64,000 nt of DNA from Streptomyces sp. NBC_00190 (GCF_036203305.1 NZ_CP108131.1:1798001-1862000); one strand, 5' to 3'; positions 34,654-44,942 are shown, numbered from the stretch's first letter. A program made the numbers and translations. Notes: generated from the letters alone by a model not told the origin.

Positions 34654-35062
34654 CACGACGACCGCCATGCCCGCCGGACGCAAGCGGCTCGTCTCCGGGC
34701 CGGGGCTGCTCCTGGTGTGGCTGTACGGGGTGATGGTGGTGGGCGCGGTCTCGCGATCGGCCTACCAGATCTCCACCGAGTTCGACCGGGCGCCGCTGGC
34801 GTACTCGCTGTCCGCCGTGGCGGCGCTGGTCTACGCGTTCATCACGTACTCGCTGGTGCGCGGCGGGGAGGCGGCCCGCAGGGCGGCGCTCTGGTGCTGC
34901 GCCGCCGAGCTGGCCGGCGTCCTGACGGTGGGCACCTGGACCCTGGTGCGCCCCGATGCCTTCCCCGACGCGACCGTGTGGTCGGACTTCGGGATGGGCT
35001 ACCTGTTCATCCCGGTGATCCTGCCGATCACCGGGATGCTCTGGCTGCGCAAGAAGGGCTGA
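34646..35062 (+). CDS. Small membrane protein, second of a coupled pair
   Basis: 138 residues with four hydrophobic segments (GLLLVWLYGVMVVGAVS; LSAVAALVYAFITYSLV; ALWCCAAELAGVLTVGTWTLV; GMGYLFIPVILPITGMLWL). Starts at a GTG inside the last codons of the preceding gene, a sign of coupled translation. The two probably form one membrane complex. Function unknown. Confidence 0.75.
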   Translation: MPDTTTAMPAGRKRLVSGPGLLLVWLYGVMVVGAVSRSAYQISTEFDRAPLAYSLSAVAALVYAFITYSLVRGGEAARRAALWCCAAELAGVLTVGTWTLVRPDAFPDATVWSDFGMGYLFIPVILPITGMLWLRKKG

Positions 35063-35075
35063 AGGCCGAGGAGAG

Positions 35076-35579
35076 TCAGGCGCTGACCGCGAAGTCGGTG
35101 TCCTTGGCTTCCTTCTCCAGGATCACCAGCCGCACGCCGTCGGAGGCCGTGCGGCCGCCGACCTGGGTGTAGCCGGCCTTGCGGTAGAGCCGCAGGTTGG
35201 ACTCGCTCTTGTGCCCGGTGTGCAGGCGGAAGCGGGTGGTGGCGGTGTCGCCCGCGAGTGCCTCCTCGACCGCGCGCAGCAGGCGCGCGCCGAGACCGTG
35301 GCCCTGCAGCCGGGGGTGCACGCACAGCTTGGCGATCTTCCCGGTGCCGTCCTCGTCGACGCTGCCGCGCACGGTGCCGACGACCTCGTCGCCGAGCCGG
35401 GCCACCAGCACGGTGTCCGTCGCCAGTTCACCCTTGAGGGAGTCCAGGGACTGGGTGAGCGGCTGGATGAGGTAGTTGCCGTAGAGCTCGGCCTCCCGCT
35501 GGAAGGCCAGGTACTGCAGCTTGAAGATCTGCTCAGCGTCCTCGGCAGCCGCCGCCGAAATGGTCACGCTCATGCCCAT
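35076..35579 (-). CDS. GNAT-family N-acetyltransferase
   Basis: 167 residues. LCVHPRLQGHGLGARLLRAVE is the acetyl-CoA loop, followed by ESNLRLYRKAGY. Substrate unknown. The start at 35579 (MGMSVTIS) has GGGAGG nine bases upstream; the second ATG at 35573 is possible. Confidence 0.85.
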   Translation of the reverse strand: MGMSVTISAAAAEDAEQIFKLQYLAFQREAELYGNYLIQPLTQSLDSLKGELATDTVLVARLGDEVVGTVRGSVDEDGTGKIAKLCVHPRLQGHGLGARLLRAVEEALAGDTATTRFRLHTGHKSESNLRLYRKAGYTQVGGRTASDGVRLVILEKEAKDTDFAVSA

Positions 35580-35616
35580 GTGCGCATGCCTCCCGCTCAC
35601 CTGGTTGCCCGTTGGT

Positions 35617-36138
35617 CTACCGCTCCCTTCCCCAAAGGCCAGGAGCCGCAACCTCTGCAGCCAGCATTCTGCGCAGACATCCCAGGCAACGGGAACGGAC
35701 GGGCCCCAAACTTCCTTGTGAGATACCCAACTCTCCTGCGATTTCACGGTAAGTGAGGTCCCTGGGCGAAAGAAGTGCCTTCATCAGCTCCGGGCAGCGT
35801 CCGGGCAATCGGGCGACCGCCGACCGGAGGGCCCGGTTCGCCTCACCGTGCAGGAGCGCGTCCTCCGGTTCGCCGGCCCCGTCCGCGGGGGTCGCGCCGT
35901 ACGGGATCTCGCGCCGGGCGCGCCGCCGGGCGAGCCGGGCCTCGGCGCGCACCGCCCGGCGCAGCCAGCGCGCGCGGCCGTCGGGGTCCGGGTCGCGGGG
36001 GCCGCTCTCCAGCAGCCTGACCCAGACGGCTTGTTCCAGGTCGGCCGCGTCTTCTCCGGTGCCCGGGGCCTCCGCGGCGGCCTCCGCGGAGAGCAGCGGG
36101 CCGAGCTTCTCAAAGAGGTCAGCCTTCAGCAGGTCCAT
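35617..36138 (-). CDS. Short ECF-like RNA polymerase sigma factor
   Basis: 173 residues. The region 2-like segment is DAADLEQAVWVRLLES plus WLRRAVRAEARLARRRARRE. The region 4-like helix-turn-helix is LTYREIAGELGISQGSLGPVRSRCLGCLRRML. The linker is short, consistent with an ECF type. No anti-sigma gene is adjacent. The ATG at 36138 (MDLLKADLFEKLG) was chosen; a longer frame upstream overlaps the terminator and the phosphodiesterase gene. Confidence 0.8.
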   Translation of the reverse strand: MDLLKADLFEKLGPLLSAEAAAEAPGTGEDAADLEQAVWVRLLESGPRDPDPDGRARWLRRAVRAEARLARRRARREIPYGATPADGAGEPEDALLHGEANRALRSAVARLPGRCPELMKALLSPRDLTYREIAGELGISQGSLGPVRSRCLGCLRRMLAAEVAAPGLWGRER

Positions 36139-36150
36139 GCCGGGCGGGAC

Positions 36151-36195
36151 GAGTGGGCCGGGCCCGGCGGTTTCCCCGCCGGGCCCGGCCCACTC
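36151..36195 (-). terminator. 20-bp hairpin after the phosphodiesterase gene
   Basis: Perfect 20-bp arms (36151-36170 and 36176-36195, beginning GAGTGGGCCGGG) with loop TTTCC. It lies between the phosphodiesterase stop and the sigma-factor start, both on the minus strand. Confidence 0.8.
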
Positions 36196-36211
36196 GTTCG
36201 GGAAGGTCCGT

Positions 36212-37375
36212 TCAGCGGTTGACGGGGCGTCGGCCCGGGCGGAAGGCTTCCGCCGCGAGCAGCCCGGTGTCCGGGTTGTCCGTGAAGATGCCGTCGATGC
36301 CCTGTTCGAAGTACGTCCGGAAGGCGCCGAAGGCGTCCCCGTACGCGGCCGGATCCGTGCCCTTGCGGAAGTCGGCCGGCAGGAAGCTGTTCTCGTTGCG
36401 CGCGGTGTAGGGGTGCAGCACGAGCCCGTGGGCGTGGGCGTCCTTGACCAGGGTGGTCGGGGCACCGAGCTTGCCGGCCGCGTCGCGCGGGAGGATCAGG
36501 TCCATGGTCGGGCCGATGCCCTGGGCGAAGCCCGCGATCCAGCGCAGCCCCTCGGGCTTGACCAGGTCCGCGACCGTACGCGGGTCCTTGGCCTGTTCGA
36601 AGTCCCAGGGGCGGGTGCCCGCGGCGGAGAGCAGGACCACGCGGGGCGCCGAGACCAGCCGGGAGAGCCGCTGGATGCTGGAGGGCTCGAAGGACTGGAG
36701 GAACACGGCCGAATCGCGGCGGTCGCGGCCGTAGCGGCGCAGCAGTGTGGCGAGGGGCTCCTCCAGGCCGAGGCCCAGTGCCCGGAAGTAGCTGGGGTGC
36801 TTGGTCTCCACGTGCAGCCAGACCTGCCGGTCGCGCCGGCGGCTCTCCCGGTTGGCCCAGCGCAGGACCTCCTCGAAGGTGGGCACCGCCCACTGGCCGT
36901 CGTAGAGCGTGTTGCGCTGGCGGACGGCGGGGATACGTTCCTTCGCGCGCAGGGTCTTGAGCTCGGCGAGGGTGAAGTCCTCGGTGAACCAGCCGGTGAC
37001 GGAAACGCCGTCCACGGACTTGGTGGTGCGCCGGGAGGCGAACTCGGGGTGGTCGGGGACGTCGGTGGTGCCGCCGATCTCGTTCTCGTGGCGGCACACC
37101 AGGTGCCCGTCCCGGGTCGGGACCAGGTCCTGCTCGATGACATCGGCGCCCAGGTCGAGGGCGAGCTGGTAGGAGCCGAGCGTGTGCTCCGGCCGGTAGC
37201 CGCTGGCCCCGCGGTGGCCGATCACCGTGGGGTAGGGGAGGTCCCGGTAGCCCCCGTCGCCGTGGCCGGCCTCCGAGGCCGCGGCGGTGCCCGCCGCCAG
37301 CCCGGTGATCCCGGTTCCGGCCGCCAGGACCGCGGCCCCCAGGACCGTGCGCCGCGCTGCCCCACCCTGTGTCAT
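36212..37375 (-). CDS. Secreted glycerophosphodiester phosphodiesterase
   Basis: 387 residues. A Tat signal is visible: RRTVLGAAVLAAGTGITGLAAG with an AxA site near residue 33. The GDPD fold starts with VIGHRGASGYRPEHTLGSY (catalytic HR and second His region), then EQDLVPTRDGHLVCRHE for the metal-binding Glu/Asp. It hydrolyses glycerophosphodiesters to glycerol 3-phosphate outside the cell. The start at 37375 has GGGGAG eight bases upstream; GTG at 37384 is an alternative. In S. coelicolor the equivalent is a Pho/phosphate-related glpQ. Confidence 0.9.
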   Translation of the reverse strand: MTQGGAARRTVLGAAVLAAGTGITGLAAGTAAASEAGHGDGGYRDLPYPTVIGHRGASGYRPEHTLGSYQLALDLGADVIEQDLVPTRDGHLVCRHENEIGGTTDVPDHPEFASRRTTKSVDGVSVTGWFTEDFTLAELKTLRAKERIPAVRQRNTLYDGQWAVPTFEEVLRWANRESRRRDRQVWLHVETKHPSYFRALGLGLEEPLATLLRRYGRDRRDSAVFLQSFEPSSIQRLSRLVSAPRVVLLSAAGTRPWDFEQAKDPRTVADLVKPEGLRWIAGFAQGIGPTMDLILPRDAAGKLGAPTTLVKDAHAHGLVLHPYTARNENSFLPADFRKGTDPAAYGDAFGAFRTYFEQGIDGIFTDNPDTGLLAAEAFRPGRRPVNR

Positions 37376-37605
37376 GACTGCCACTCCCCGTTACGAAAAG
37401 GCCCGGATCTGCGTGGCGATCGTAGGCAAAAGGGGATGTCGGCAGGGCCAGCGCGCAGGGAACATGGCGCAAACACAGGTCAACACTGCGTATCCATCTC
37501 GTGAACCCGATGTGCGATCAGAGCTGACCCGCGAGTATCGTCCTCACCTGCACTACCGCTCTGTGGTGGGTGCGAGAACCGCTTTTCGATGCCGGAGGGC
37601 CCACG

Positions 37606-38277
37606 TTGTTCCGTACGCGCCTCATCAAAGCCACTGTCGGACCGGTCATGCGCCTGATGTTCCGCACCCGTGTGGAGGGCATCGAGAACATTCCGGGCAC
37701 CGGACCGGTGATTTTGGCGGGCAACCACCTCACCTTCATCGACTCCATGATCCTTCCGCTGGTGTGCGACCGCACGGTCCACTTCATCGGCAAGGACGAG
37801 TACGTGACGGGGAAGGGCATCAAGGGCCGCGCGATGGCCTGGTTCTTCACGGGCTCCGGCATGATCCCCGTCGACCGCGACGGGGCCAACGGCGGGGTCG
37901 CGGCCCTGATGACCGGGCGCCGGATCCTCGAAGAGGGCAAGATCTTCGGCATCTACCCGGAGGGCACCCGCTCCCCCGACGGCCGCCTCTACCGCGGCCG
38001 CACCGGCATCGCCCGGCTGACCCTGATGACCGGCGCCCCCGTGGTCCCGTTCGCGGTGATCGGCACCGACAAGCTCCAGCCCGGCGGCGCCGGGATGCCG
38101 CGCCCGGGCCGGGTCACCGTCCGCTTCGGCGAGCCGATGGAGTTCTCCCGCTACGAGGGCATGGACCGCGACCGGTACGTGCTGCGCGCGGTCACCGACT
38201 CGGTGATGGCCGAGGTCATGCGCCTCTCGGGCCAGGAGTACGTGGACATGTACGCCACCAAGGCCAAGGCTGCCTGA
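37606..38277 (+). CDS. plsC: 1-acyl-sn-glycerol-3-phosphate acyltransferase
   Basis: 223 residues of the PlsC family. The catalytic HX4D box is NHLTFID and the substrate block is YPEGTRSPDG. It acylates lysophosphatidate at the membrane. The start is TTG at 37606 with GGAGGG six bases upstream; an ATG farther up (37570) lacks a ribosome site. Convergent with the next gene, 7 bp apart. Confidence 0.9.
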   Translation: MFRTRLIKATVGPVMRLMFRTRVEGIENIPGTGPVILAGNHLTFIDSMILPLVCDRTVHFIGKDEYVTGKGIKGRAMAWFFTGSGMIPVDRDGANGGVAALMTGRRILEEGKIFGIYPEGTRSPDGRLYRGRTGIARLTLMTGAPVVPFAVIGTDKLQPGGAGMPRPGRVTVRFGEPMEFSRYEGMDRDRYVLRAVTDSVMAEVMRLSGQEYVDMYATKAKAA

Positions 38278-38284
38278 AGCCGTT

Positions 38285-39760
38285 TCACTGGCGCTGGAGT
38301 GACCGGCTGACGCCCGCCGCCGTCGTGGTGGCGAGGACCCAGCCGGTCACGATCAGCAGGTACGACAGCCACTGGTACCAGCCACTCGGCGCGAAGGCCG
38401 ACTCCTGCCCGAAGCCGATGATCGGCAGCATCAGGTCGATCGTGTAGAAGACGGCGTTGAAGTCGGGCGCCTCCCCCGCCTTCAGCGGCCGGGGCGCGTG
38501 CAGCCCGTAGGCGATCGAGCCGACGAGCACGAGCGCCAGCAGCCAGCCGGCCGCGCGCAGCGGCCGGAAGCCGTAGCCGACCGTGACGTCCTGGAGCAGC
38601 CCCCAGACCCTGGCGTGCCGGGGCAGGGTGCGGCGGTGCCGGCGCAGCTTGGCGAGCTGCACGGTCCGGGCGGCCGCCTCGTCGCCGGCCGTACGGTAGG
38701 CCGCCGCGAGCTGCTCGTAGGCGTACCCGAGGTAGCCCGACTCCTCGCGCTCCAGGACGGGCAGCCGCTGCTCGGCGGGCAGGTGCGGGGCCAGGGTGCG
38801 GTAGCTGAGGCCGTCGATGCGGATCTGCGCGGGCCAGGTGTCGGGCGCTATGTGCAGCAGGTCGAACTGCGAGCGGCGCAGGCTCACGACGCCCTGGATG
38901 GTGTCGCAGGAGCTCAGCCACACCTCGCCGATCGCGCAGCTGGACGCGCGCAGGGCGACCCCGTCGGGGTTGGTGAACGCGGCGCGCCCGAGGTAGAGCT
39001 GGCCCGGAATGCGGGATCCCGTCAGGTTGAACGTGCCGCGGGCCTCCAGCCGGTGACCCCGCACGTCGGTGCCGACGGTCAGGTTCTCGGCGTGCAGTGC
39101 GATGCCGCCGGGGGCCAGCAGGCGGGCGTCGTTGAGGTTGATCTGGCCGCCGACCGTGGTGCCGTTGATGCGGGTCTGGCCATGGACGGTGAGCTCCATG
39201 GCGATGACGTCGGTGCCGATGTCGGCGTGGCTGACCTGGAGCGGGGGCTCCTGGTCCGCCTCGCCGGTGCCGGAGCTCCCGATGACGGCCCTTCGGAGGA
39301 AGAGGCCTCCGGCTATCCGGGCTCCCGCGAGCCGGACCGGTCCGGTGATCCGGCAGCAGGACAGCCGCAGCGCGACGTCGACGCGGACGGTCGCGCCGCT
39401 CAGTCCGGGCAGCGTCGAGTCGTTCAGGGTCAGGGCGCGCAGCTGGGCCCCGTAGACGTTGGGTTTGCGCTCGAACCAGCACGCGCGCAGCCGGATCGGG
39501 TGCTCGACGACGGCGTACATGAGGTCGAGCTTGCCGGTGATCCTGGCGCCCCGGACGTTGAGTCCGGCGACCTGCCCCTCGGCCCGGTGCCGGCCCAGCA
39601 GCAGGGCGGTGAGCACCTCGGCGCGTACGGTCCGCTCGGGCCCCCATCCGGCACCGGCGGCGCCGTTCTCCTCCGGGTCGTCCCGGAAATCGACGCGCTC
39701 ACCGCGCGGGAAGGCGTCCCATACGCGGCGTTCGGCCGGGGTCAGATCGTTGATCTCCAT
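38285..39760 (-). CDS. Beta-helix-like membrane protein of unknown function
   Basis: 491 residues. Residues about 60-300 contain repeating short strands of the form hxLxxAxIxGxLxL (ARITGKLDL, ITGPVRLAGARIAGGLFL, TRINGTTVGGQINL, GTFNLTGSRIPGQLYL), typical of a right-handed beta-helix such as pentapeptide or bactofilin-like proteins. An alpha-helical part (YLGYAYEQLAAAYRTAGDEAAARTVQLAK) and two C-terminal transmembrane helices with a pore-like loop follow. Some databases label this family membrane-associated oxidoreductase, but no cofactor site is visible. Confidence 0.75.
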   Translation of the reverse strand: MEINDLTPAERRVWDAFPRGERVDFRDDPEENGAAGAGWGPERTVRAEVLTALLLGRHRAEGQVAGLNVRGARITGKLDLMYAVVEHPIRLRACWFERKPNVYGAQLRALTLNDSTLPGLSGATVRVDVALRLSCCRITGPVRLAGARIAGGLFLRRAVIGSSGTGEADQEPPLQVSHADIGTDVIAMELTVHGQTRINGTTVGGQINLNDARLLAPGGIALHAENLTVGTDVRGHRLEARGTFNLTGSRIPGQLYLGRAAFTNPDGVALRASSCAIGEVWLSSCDTIQGVVSLRRSQFDLLHIAPDTWPAQIRIDGLSYRTLAPHLPAEQRLPVLEREESGYLGYAYEQLAAAYRTAGDEAAARTVQLAKLRRHRRTLPRHARVWGLLQDVTVGYGFRPLRAAGWLLALVLVGSIAYGLHAPRPLKAGEAPDFNAVFYTIDLMLPIIGFGQESAFAPSGWYQWLSYLLIVTGWVLATTTAAGVSRSLQRQ

Positions 39761-39829
39761 CGCCGGGATGGTGTCCCGGGGTCCGACGGACTGTCAACTC
39801 CGTTCGGGACAGCACCCCCTGGCGGGACG

Positions 39830-41374
39830 TCAGTGCTCGACGCCGCCCTGGAGCTTCTGGCCCCTGAGTAGGAACCAGGCAGCCGCGGCGGTGGCCAGCA
39901 GCACGGCCGCGCCGACGCCGGAGGCGAGCCGCAGCCCGTCCACGAAAGCGTCCTGGGCGGCGCCGACCATCACCTCGGCGGCGTGCGGATCCAGTGACGT
40001 GGCCGCGTCGACGGCCCCGCCGAGGGATTCGTGGGCGGCGTCGGCGACGGGTGCGGCGACGGAGTCCGGGGCGGTGAAGCCCTGGTAGACGCCGGTCACG
40101 ATGGAGCCGAGCAGGGCGATGCCGAGGGCGGCGCCGAGTTCGTACGCCGTCTCGGAGACGGCGGAGGCCGAACCGGCCTGTTCCTTGGGCACGCTGGAGA
40201 GGATGACGTCGGCCGTGACGGTGAAGGAGAAGCCGGCGCCGAGGCCGACGACGAGCAGGGCCGCGCCGAGCAGCGGGTAGCCGGTCTCCTTGTGGATCAC
40301 GGTGAGCACGCCGAGGGCCAGGCCGATGGCGGCGAGGCCGCCGGCGACGACGGACCGTACGGAGTGCCGGCGGGCGTACCGCCCGGCGACCAGACCGGTG
40401 ACCACCGCACCGATGGCGGCGGGCAGTTCGGCCAGGCCCGCCTCCAGCGGGTCGCGGCCCTGTACGAGCTGGAGGAACTGGGAGAGGAAGAAGACCAGCC
40501 CGGAGAGGCCGAAGACGGTGAGCAGGTCGGCCAGGACCGCGCCGGAGAAGCCGCGGTGCTTGAAGAGCCGCATGTCGAGGAGCGGGGACGGCAGGGTGAA
40601 CTGGCGGCGCACGAAGGCGTACAGGCACCCGGCGCCGATGACGGCGGCGGCCCAGACGCCCCAGGTCGCGCCGTGGGTGGCGACTTCCTTGACGGCGTAC
40701 ACGACGCCGATGACGCCTATGAGCGACAGGCCGACGCTGACCAGGTCCCAGGGTCCGGCGACCGGGTTCTTCGACTCGGGCAGCAGCTTGATGCCGACGA
40801 GGACCAGGACGATCATCACGGGCAGGTTGATGAGGAAGACCGAGCCCCACCAGAAGTGCTGGAGCAGGGCCCCGCCGACGACCGGGCCCACGGCGGCGCC
40901 GGCGGAGGCGGTGGCGCCCCAGATGCCGATGGCGAGGCTGCGCTCCTTGGGGTCGTGGAAGATGTTGCGGATCAGCGCGAGGGTGGACGGCATCAGGGTC
41001 GCGCCGGCCACGCCGAGCAGGGCCCGGGCGACGATCATCATCTCGGGGCTGGTCGCGTAGGCGCTCAGGACGGAGACGGCGCCGAAGGCCGTGGCACCGG
41101 CCAGCAGCAGCTTCTTGCGCCCGATGCGGTCGCCGAGGGAGCCCATGGAGACGAGCAGTCCGGCGATGACGAAGGAGTAGATGTCGCCGATCCACAGGAG
41201 CTGGGTGCCGGAGGGCTCCAGGTCCTCGGAAAGGGACGGGGTGGCGAGACCGAGTACGGTGGCGTCCACCGCGACCAGCAGCACGGCCAGCACGAGCACG
41301 GAGAGCGCCAGCCAGCGCCCGGGGCTCCTCCCCTCCACCCCCGTCTGCGCCTTGAGCTGTTCGGTACTGCTCAT
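39830..41374 (-). CDS. MFS drug transporter, DHA2 (14-TM) family
   Basis: 514 residues. The opening AVDATVLGLATPSLSEDL and motif A GSLGDRIGRKKLLLAG are those of EmrB/QacA-type proton-drug antiporters. Fourteen hydrophobic segments are plausible. The ATG at 41374 overlaps the TetR stop by one base (TGATG), so regulator and pump are translated together. Likely repressed by the TetR protein at the operator 41939-41962. Confidence 0.9.
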   Translation of the reverse strand: MSSTEQLKAQTGVEGRSPGRWLALSVLVLAVLLVAVDATVLGLATPSLSEDLEPSGTQLLWIGDIYSFVIAGLLVSMGSLGDRIGRKKLLLAGATAFGAVSVLSAYATSPEMMIVARALLGVAGATLMPSTLALIRNIFHDPKERSLAIGIWGATASAGAAVGPVVGGALLQHFWWGSVFLINLPVMIVLVLVGIKLLPESKNPVAGPWDLVSVGLSLIGVIGVVYAVKEVATHGATWGVWAAAVIGAGCLYAFVRRQFTLPSPLLDMRLFKHRGFSGAVLADLLTVFGLSGLVFFLSQFLQLVQGRDPLEAGLAELPAAIGAVVTGLVAGRYARRHSVRSVVAGGLAAIGLALGVLTVIHKETGYPLLGAALLVVGLGAGFSFTVTADVILSSVPKEQAGSASAVSETAYELGAALGIALLGSIVTGVYQGFTAPDSVAAPVADAAHESLGGAVDAATSLDPHAAEVMVGAAQDAFVDGLRLASGVGAAVLLATAAAAWFLLRGQKLQGGVEH

Positions 41375-41922
41375 CACTCCACACTCCGTCGCGCGCCACC
41401 GAGCAGCAGCTCGATGATCATGTACTGAAAGTCCTTGGCCGCGACCCGGCCGTCCATGACGGCCCAGGCGCAGGTGCCGATGAGGCCGTAGAGGGCCTCG
41501 GTGAGCCAGGCGGGGCTCAGGTCGATCCGGATGTCACCCTCGGCCTGGCCGCGCCGGAAGAGCGCGCCGACGCGGGCGTCGAGGCGGGCCCATCCCTCGT
41601 TGACCTGGTCGCCTTCGAACAGCTGGTTCTCGGTGACGAGGAAGGCCAGCAGCTCGGCATTGGGCTCGGCCTCCGCCACGAGCCGGCGCAGCGCGTCGAC
41701 CGCGCTCCCCTCGTCCAGGCGGGCGTTGTCGAAGGCGACCTCGAACTCCCGGATGCCGAGTTCTTCGAGGGCCCGTACGAGGGCGTCGCGCCCGGCGAAG
41801 TGCCGGTGGAGGGTCGCGCGCCCGATTCCGGCGGCGCGGGCGACCTCGTCCATCGTGGCGGTCGACTTGCGGGAAAGCAGGGCGGCCGCGTCGCGGAGCA
41901 CCTGGTCACGATCCATGGCCAT
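41374..41922 (-). CDS. TetR-family repressor of the MFS pump
   Basis: 182 residues. The N-terminal HTH is STATMDEVARAAGIGRATLHRHFAGRDALVRAL. The C-terminal ligand domain is Leu- and Trp-rich. The start was placed at ATG 41922 (MAMDRDQVLRDAA). A perfect 24-bp inverted repeat begins 17 bp upstream of this start, so autoregulation of the tetR-MFS operon is likely. Confidence 0.9.
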   Translation of the reverse strand: MAMDRDQVLRDAAALLSRKSTATMDEVARAAGIGRATLHRHFAGRDALVRALEELGIREFEVAFDNARLDEGSAVDALRRLVAEAEPNAELLAFLVTENQLFEGDQVNEGWARLDARVGALFRRGQAEGDIRIDLSPAWLTEALYGLIGTCAWAVMDGRVAAKDFQYMIIELLLGGARRSVE

Positions 41923-41938
41923 GAGACAAACATACCCC

Positions 41939-41962
41939 GAATGAGACGCCAGTGTCTCATTC
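41939..41962. promoter_or_regulatory. TetR operator
   Basis: GAATGAGAC (41939-41947), spacer GCCAGT, GTCTCATTC (41954-41962): exact 9-bp arms. TGAGAC-N-GTCTCA is a common operator form for TetR regulators of MFS pumps. Confidence 0.75.
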
Positions 41963-42011
41963 TCGCGAAAAATAGGCTGCTTCATGGGCAGCCGGAAGGG
42001 AATCTGAGCCG

Positions 42012-42521
42012 ATGAAGCCACTGCTGCTGATCGATGTCGACGGACCACTGAACCCCTACGCGGCCAAGCCCCAGCGCCGCCCCGAGGGGTACACCACCCA
42101 CCGCATGCGACCGACGGGCTGGAGGGAGGCGGAGAGTGCGAAGCCGTTGCGGGTCTGGCTGAATCCCGCCCACGGCGCGGAGCTGCTCGCGCTGGCGGAC
42201 GCGTACGAGCTGGTCTGGGCCACCACCTGGAAGGACGAGGCGAACGACTGGATAGGGCCCCACCTGGGCCTGCCGCGGCTCCCCTTCATCGACTGGCCGT
42301 CGATGCACGGCCGGGCGCCGCGCGGCACGTTCTGGAAGACGCAGTACGTCCTGGAGTACGCGGACTCCCGGCCCTTCGCCTGGATCGACGACGACATCAC
42401 GGCCATGGACCACGAGTACGTCGACCAGCTGCACCCGGCGCGGGCGCTGCTCATGCGGATCGACGAGCGGATCGGGCTGACCCGGGCGGACTTCGACAGG
42501 CTGGCGGACTGGGCGGCTTGA
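42012..42521 (+). CDS. HAD-fold protein (HAD_SAK type)
   Basis: 169 residues. LLLIDVDGPLNPYA holds the DxDG nucleophile motif of HAD phosphatases. WATTWKDEANDWIG resembles motif II (T/S with K nearby), and FAWIDDDITAMD is the metal-binding motif IV. The pattern fits the HAD family seen as a module in Swiss-army-knife RNA repair proteins, but here it stands alone. Substrate unknown. GGAAGGGAA precedes the ATG. Confidence 0.8.
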   Translation: MKPLLLIDVDGPLNPYAAKPQRRPEGYTTHRMRPTGWREAESAKPLRVWLNPAHGAELLALADAYELVWATTWKDEANDWIGPHLGLPRLPFIDWPSMHGRAPRGTFWKTQYVLEYADSRPFAWIDDDITAMDHEYVDQLHPARALLMRIDERIGLTRADFDRLADWAA

Positions 42522-42766
42522 GCAACCGAGCGTGATTCGATCATGACTACCCGTGATCGAGGTGTTGATGCCTGCGCGTCAACGAGGCGGGTCAGGAAAT
42601 AGCCCATCGAACGAATGCGCCTCGCACGCGGCGCTCTGATCAATTGGGGTGACAGCCCCCGGAAGATCTTCCTCGGCGTCGCGGCGAGGAGGAACCTCAT
42701 CAGCAGTGAGCCCTTTCCCGGGATGGGTTCACCCGTACCGAATCCGTCTTCGGCAGGGAGAGAACC

Positions 42767-43186
42767 ATGAACGGGTCAAGGAAGCTGGCCGTAGGGATCA
42801 CCGCGCTCGCACTCACCGTCGGGGGTGCGGTCGCCGTCTCGTCGGCCTCGGCCGAGCCGAGGGAGGCGGCGCGCGCCGCCGCGACCACCACCGCCTGGGC
42901 CAAGGTCGCCGCGAACGGACAAGTGCTGGGCGGGCAGGGCATCACCGGGATCAACAAGTTCGGCATCGGCCGCTACAACATCACGACTTCGTCCGGCCTC
43001 AACGGGTGCGCGCTCCTGGGCACGATCAACACCAACGGCGGGAACGACCCCGGGCCGGGCAGCTCGTCCATTCTGGTCGGCCAGGTGAACGGGAACACCC
43101 TCTTCATCCGCACCGCGACGCCGTCCGCGGGCGGCACCGCGGCCGTCGACAGCGACCGGCCGTTCTCGATCACCGTCGTCTGCTGA
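42767..43186 (+). CDS. Small secreted protein of unknown function
   Basis: 139 residues. A Sec signal peptide (MNGSRKLAVGITALALTVGG...SSASA, cut after residue 29) precedes a ~110-residue beta-rich domain with two Cys (GLNGCALLG and the final Cys), possibly disulfide-linked. No family recognised. CAGGGAGAGAACC precedes the ATG. The 245 bp upstream (42522-42766) contain no gene. Confidence 0.72.
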   Translation: MNGSRKLAVGITALALTVGGAVAVSSASAEPREAARAAATTTAWAKVAANGQVLGGQGITGINKFGIGRYNITTSSGLNGCALLGTINTNGGNDPGPGSSSILVGQVNGNTLFIRTATPSAGGTAAVDSDRPFSITVVC

Positions 43187-43198
43187 TCCCCGCACACG

Positions 43199-43243
43199 CC
43201 GCAGGGGCGGTACGGGCCGTGCGGGCCCGTACCGCCCCTGCGG
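43199..43243. terminator. Bidirectional 20-bp terminator between secreted protein and argH
   Basis: Perfect 20-bp arms (43199-43218 and 43224-43243, beginning CCGCAGGGGCGG) with loop GTGCG, between two convergent genes. Confidence 0.85.
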
Positions 43244-43252
43244 GCGCGTCGG

Positions 43253-44692
<1,440 letters not shown>

Positions 44693-44720
44693 TCAAGACT
44701 GCATGGCTTCGGGTGTGCAA

Positions 44721-44754
44721 CGGCCTCCCCGCCGCGGAGGTAACGGGGAGGCCG
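44721..44754 (-). promoter_or_regulatory. Hairpin in the argH 5' region
   Basis: CGGCCTCCCCG (44721-44731) pairs with CGGGGAGGCCG (44744-44754) around 12 bases, between the ARG-box-like site and argH. It overlaps a 24-codon frame (44683-44757, minus) starting MRPPRYLRGG. Possible attenuator. Confidence 0.4.
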
Positions 44755-44813
44755 CATTCGCACTACGTGCTCGGTGCCGGTGACGACGGCGGGGCCGCCG
44801 CACAGGGTCGCAG

Positions 44814-44825
44814 GCATAACTATGC
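44814..44825. promoter_or_regulatory. ARG-box-like site upstream of argH
   Basis: GCATAACTATGC, a near-perfect 12-bp dyad 134 bases before argH, similar to half ARG boxes bound by ArgR. Confidence 0.5.
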
Positions 44826-44942
44826 AGTACTCCGTATGTTTCGTCAATCGAAGTCGCCACCGCGCTCCTGACCAGCTCGTATATCGAGGGCGCCGCCCGT
44901 GGCGGCCGCCTACGATCAGCGGCAGACATCCGGGGAGGGCAC

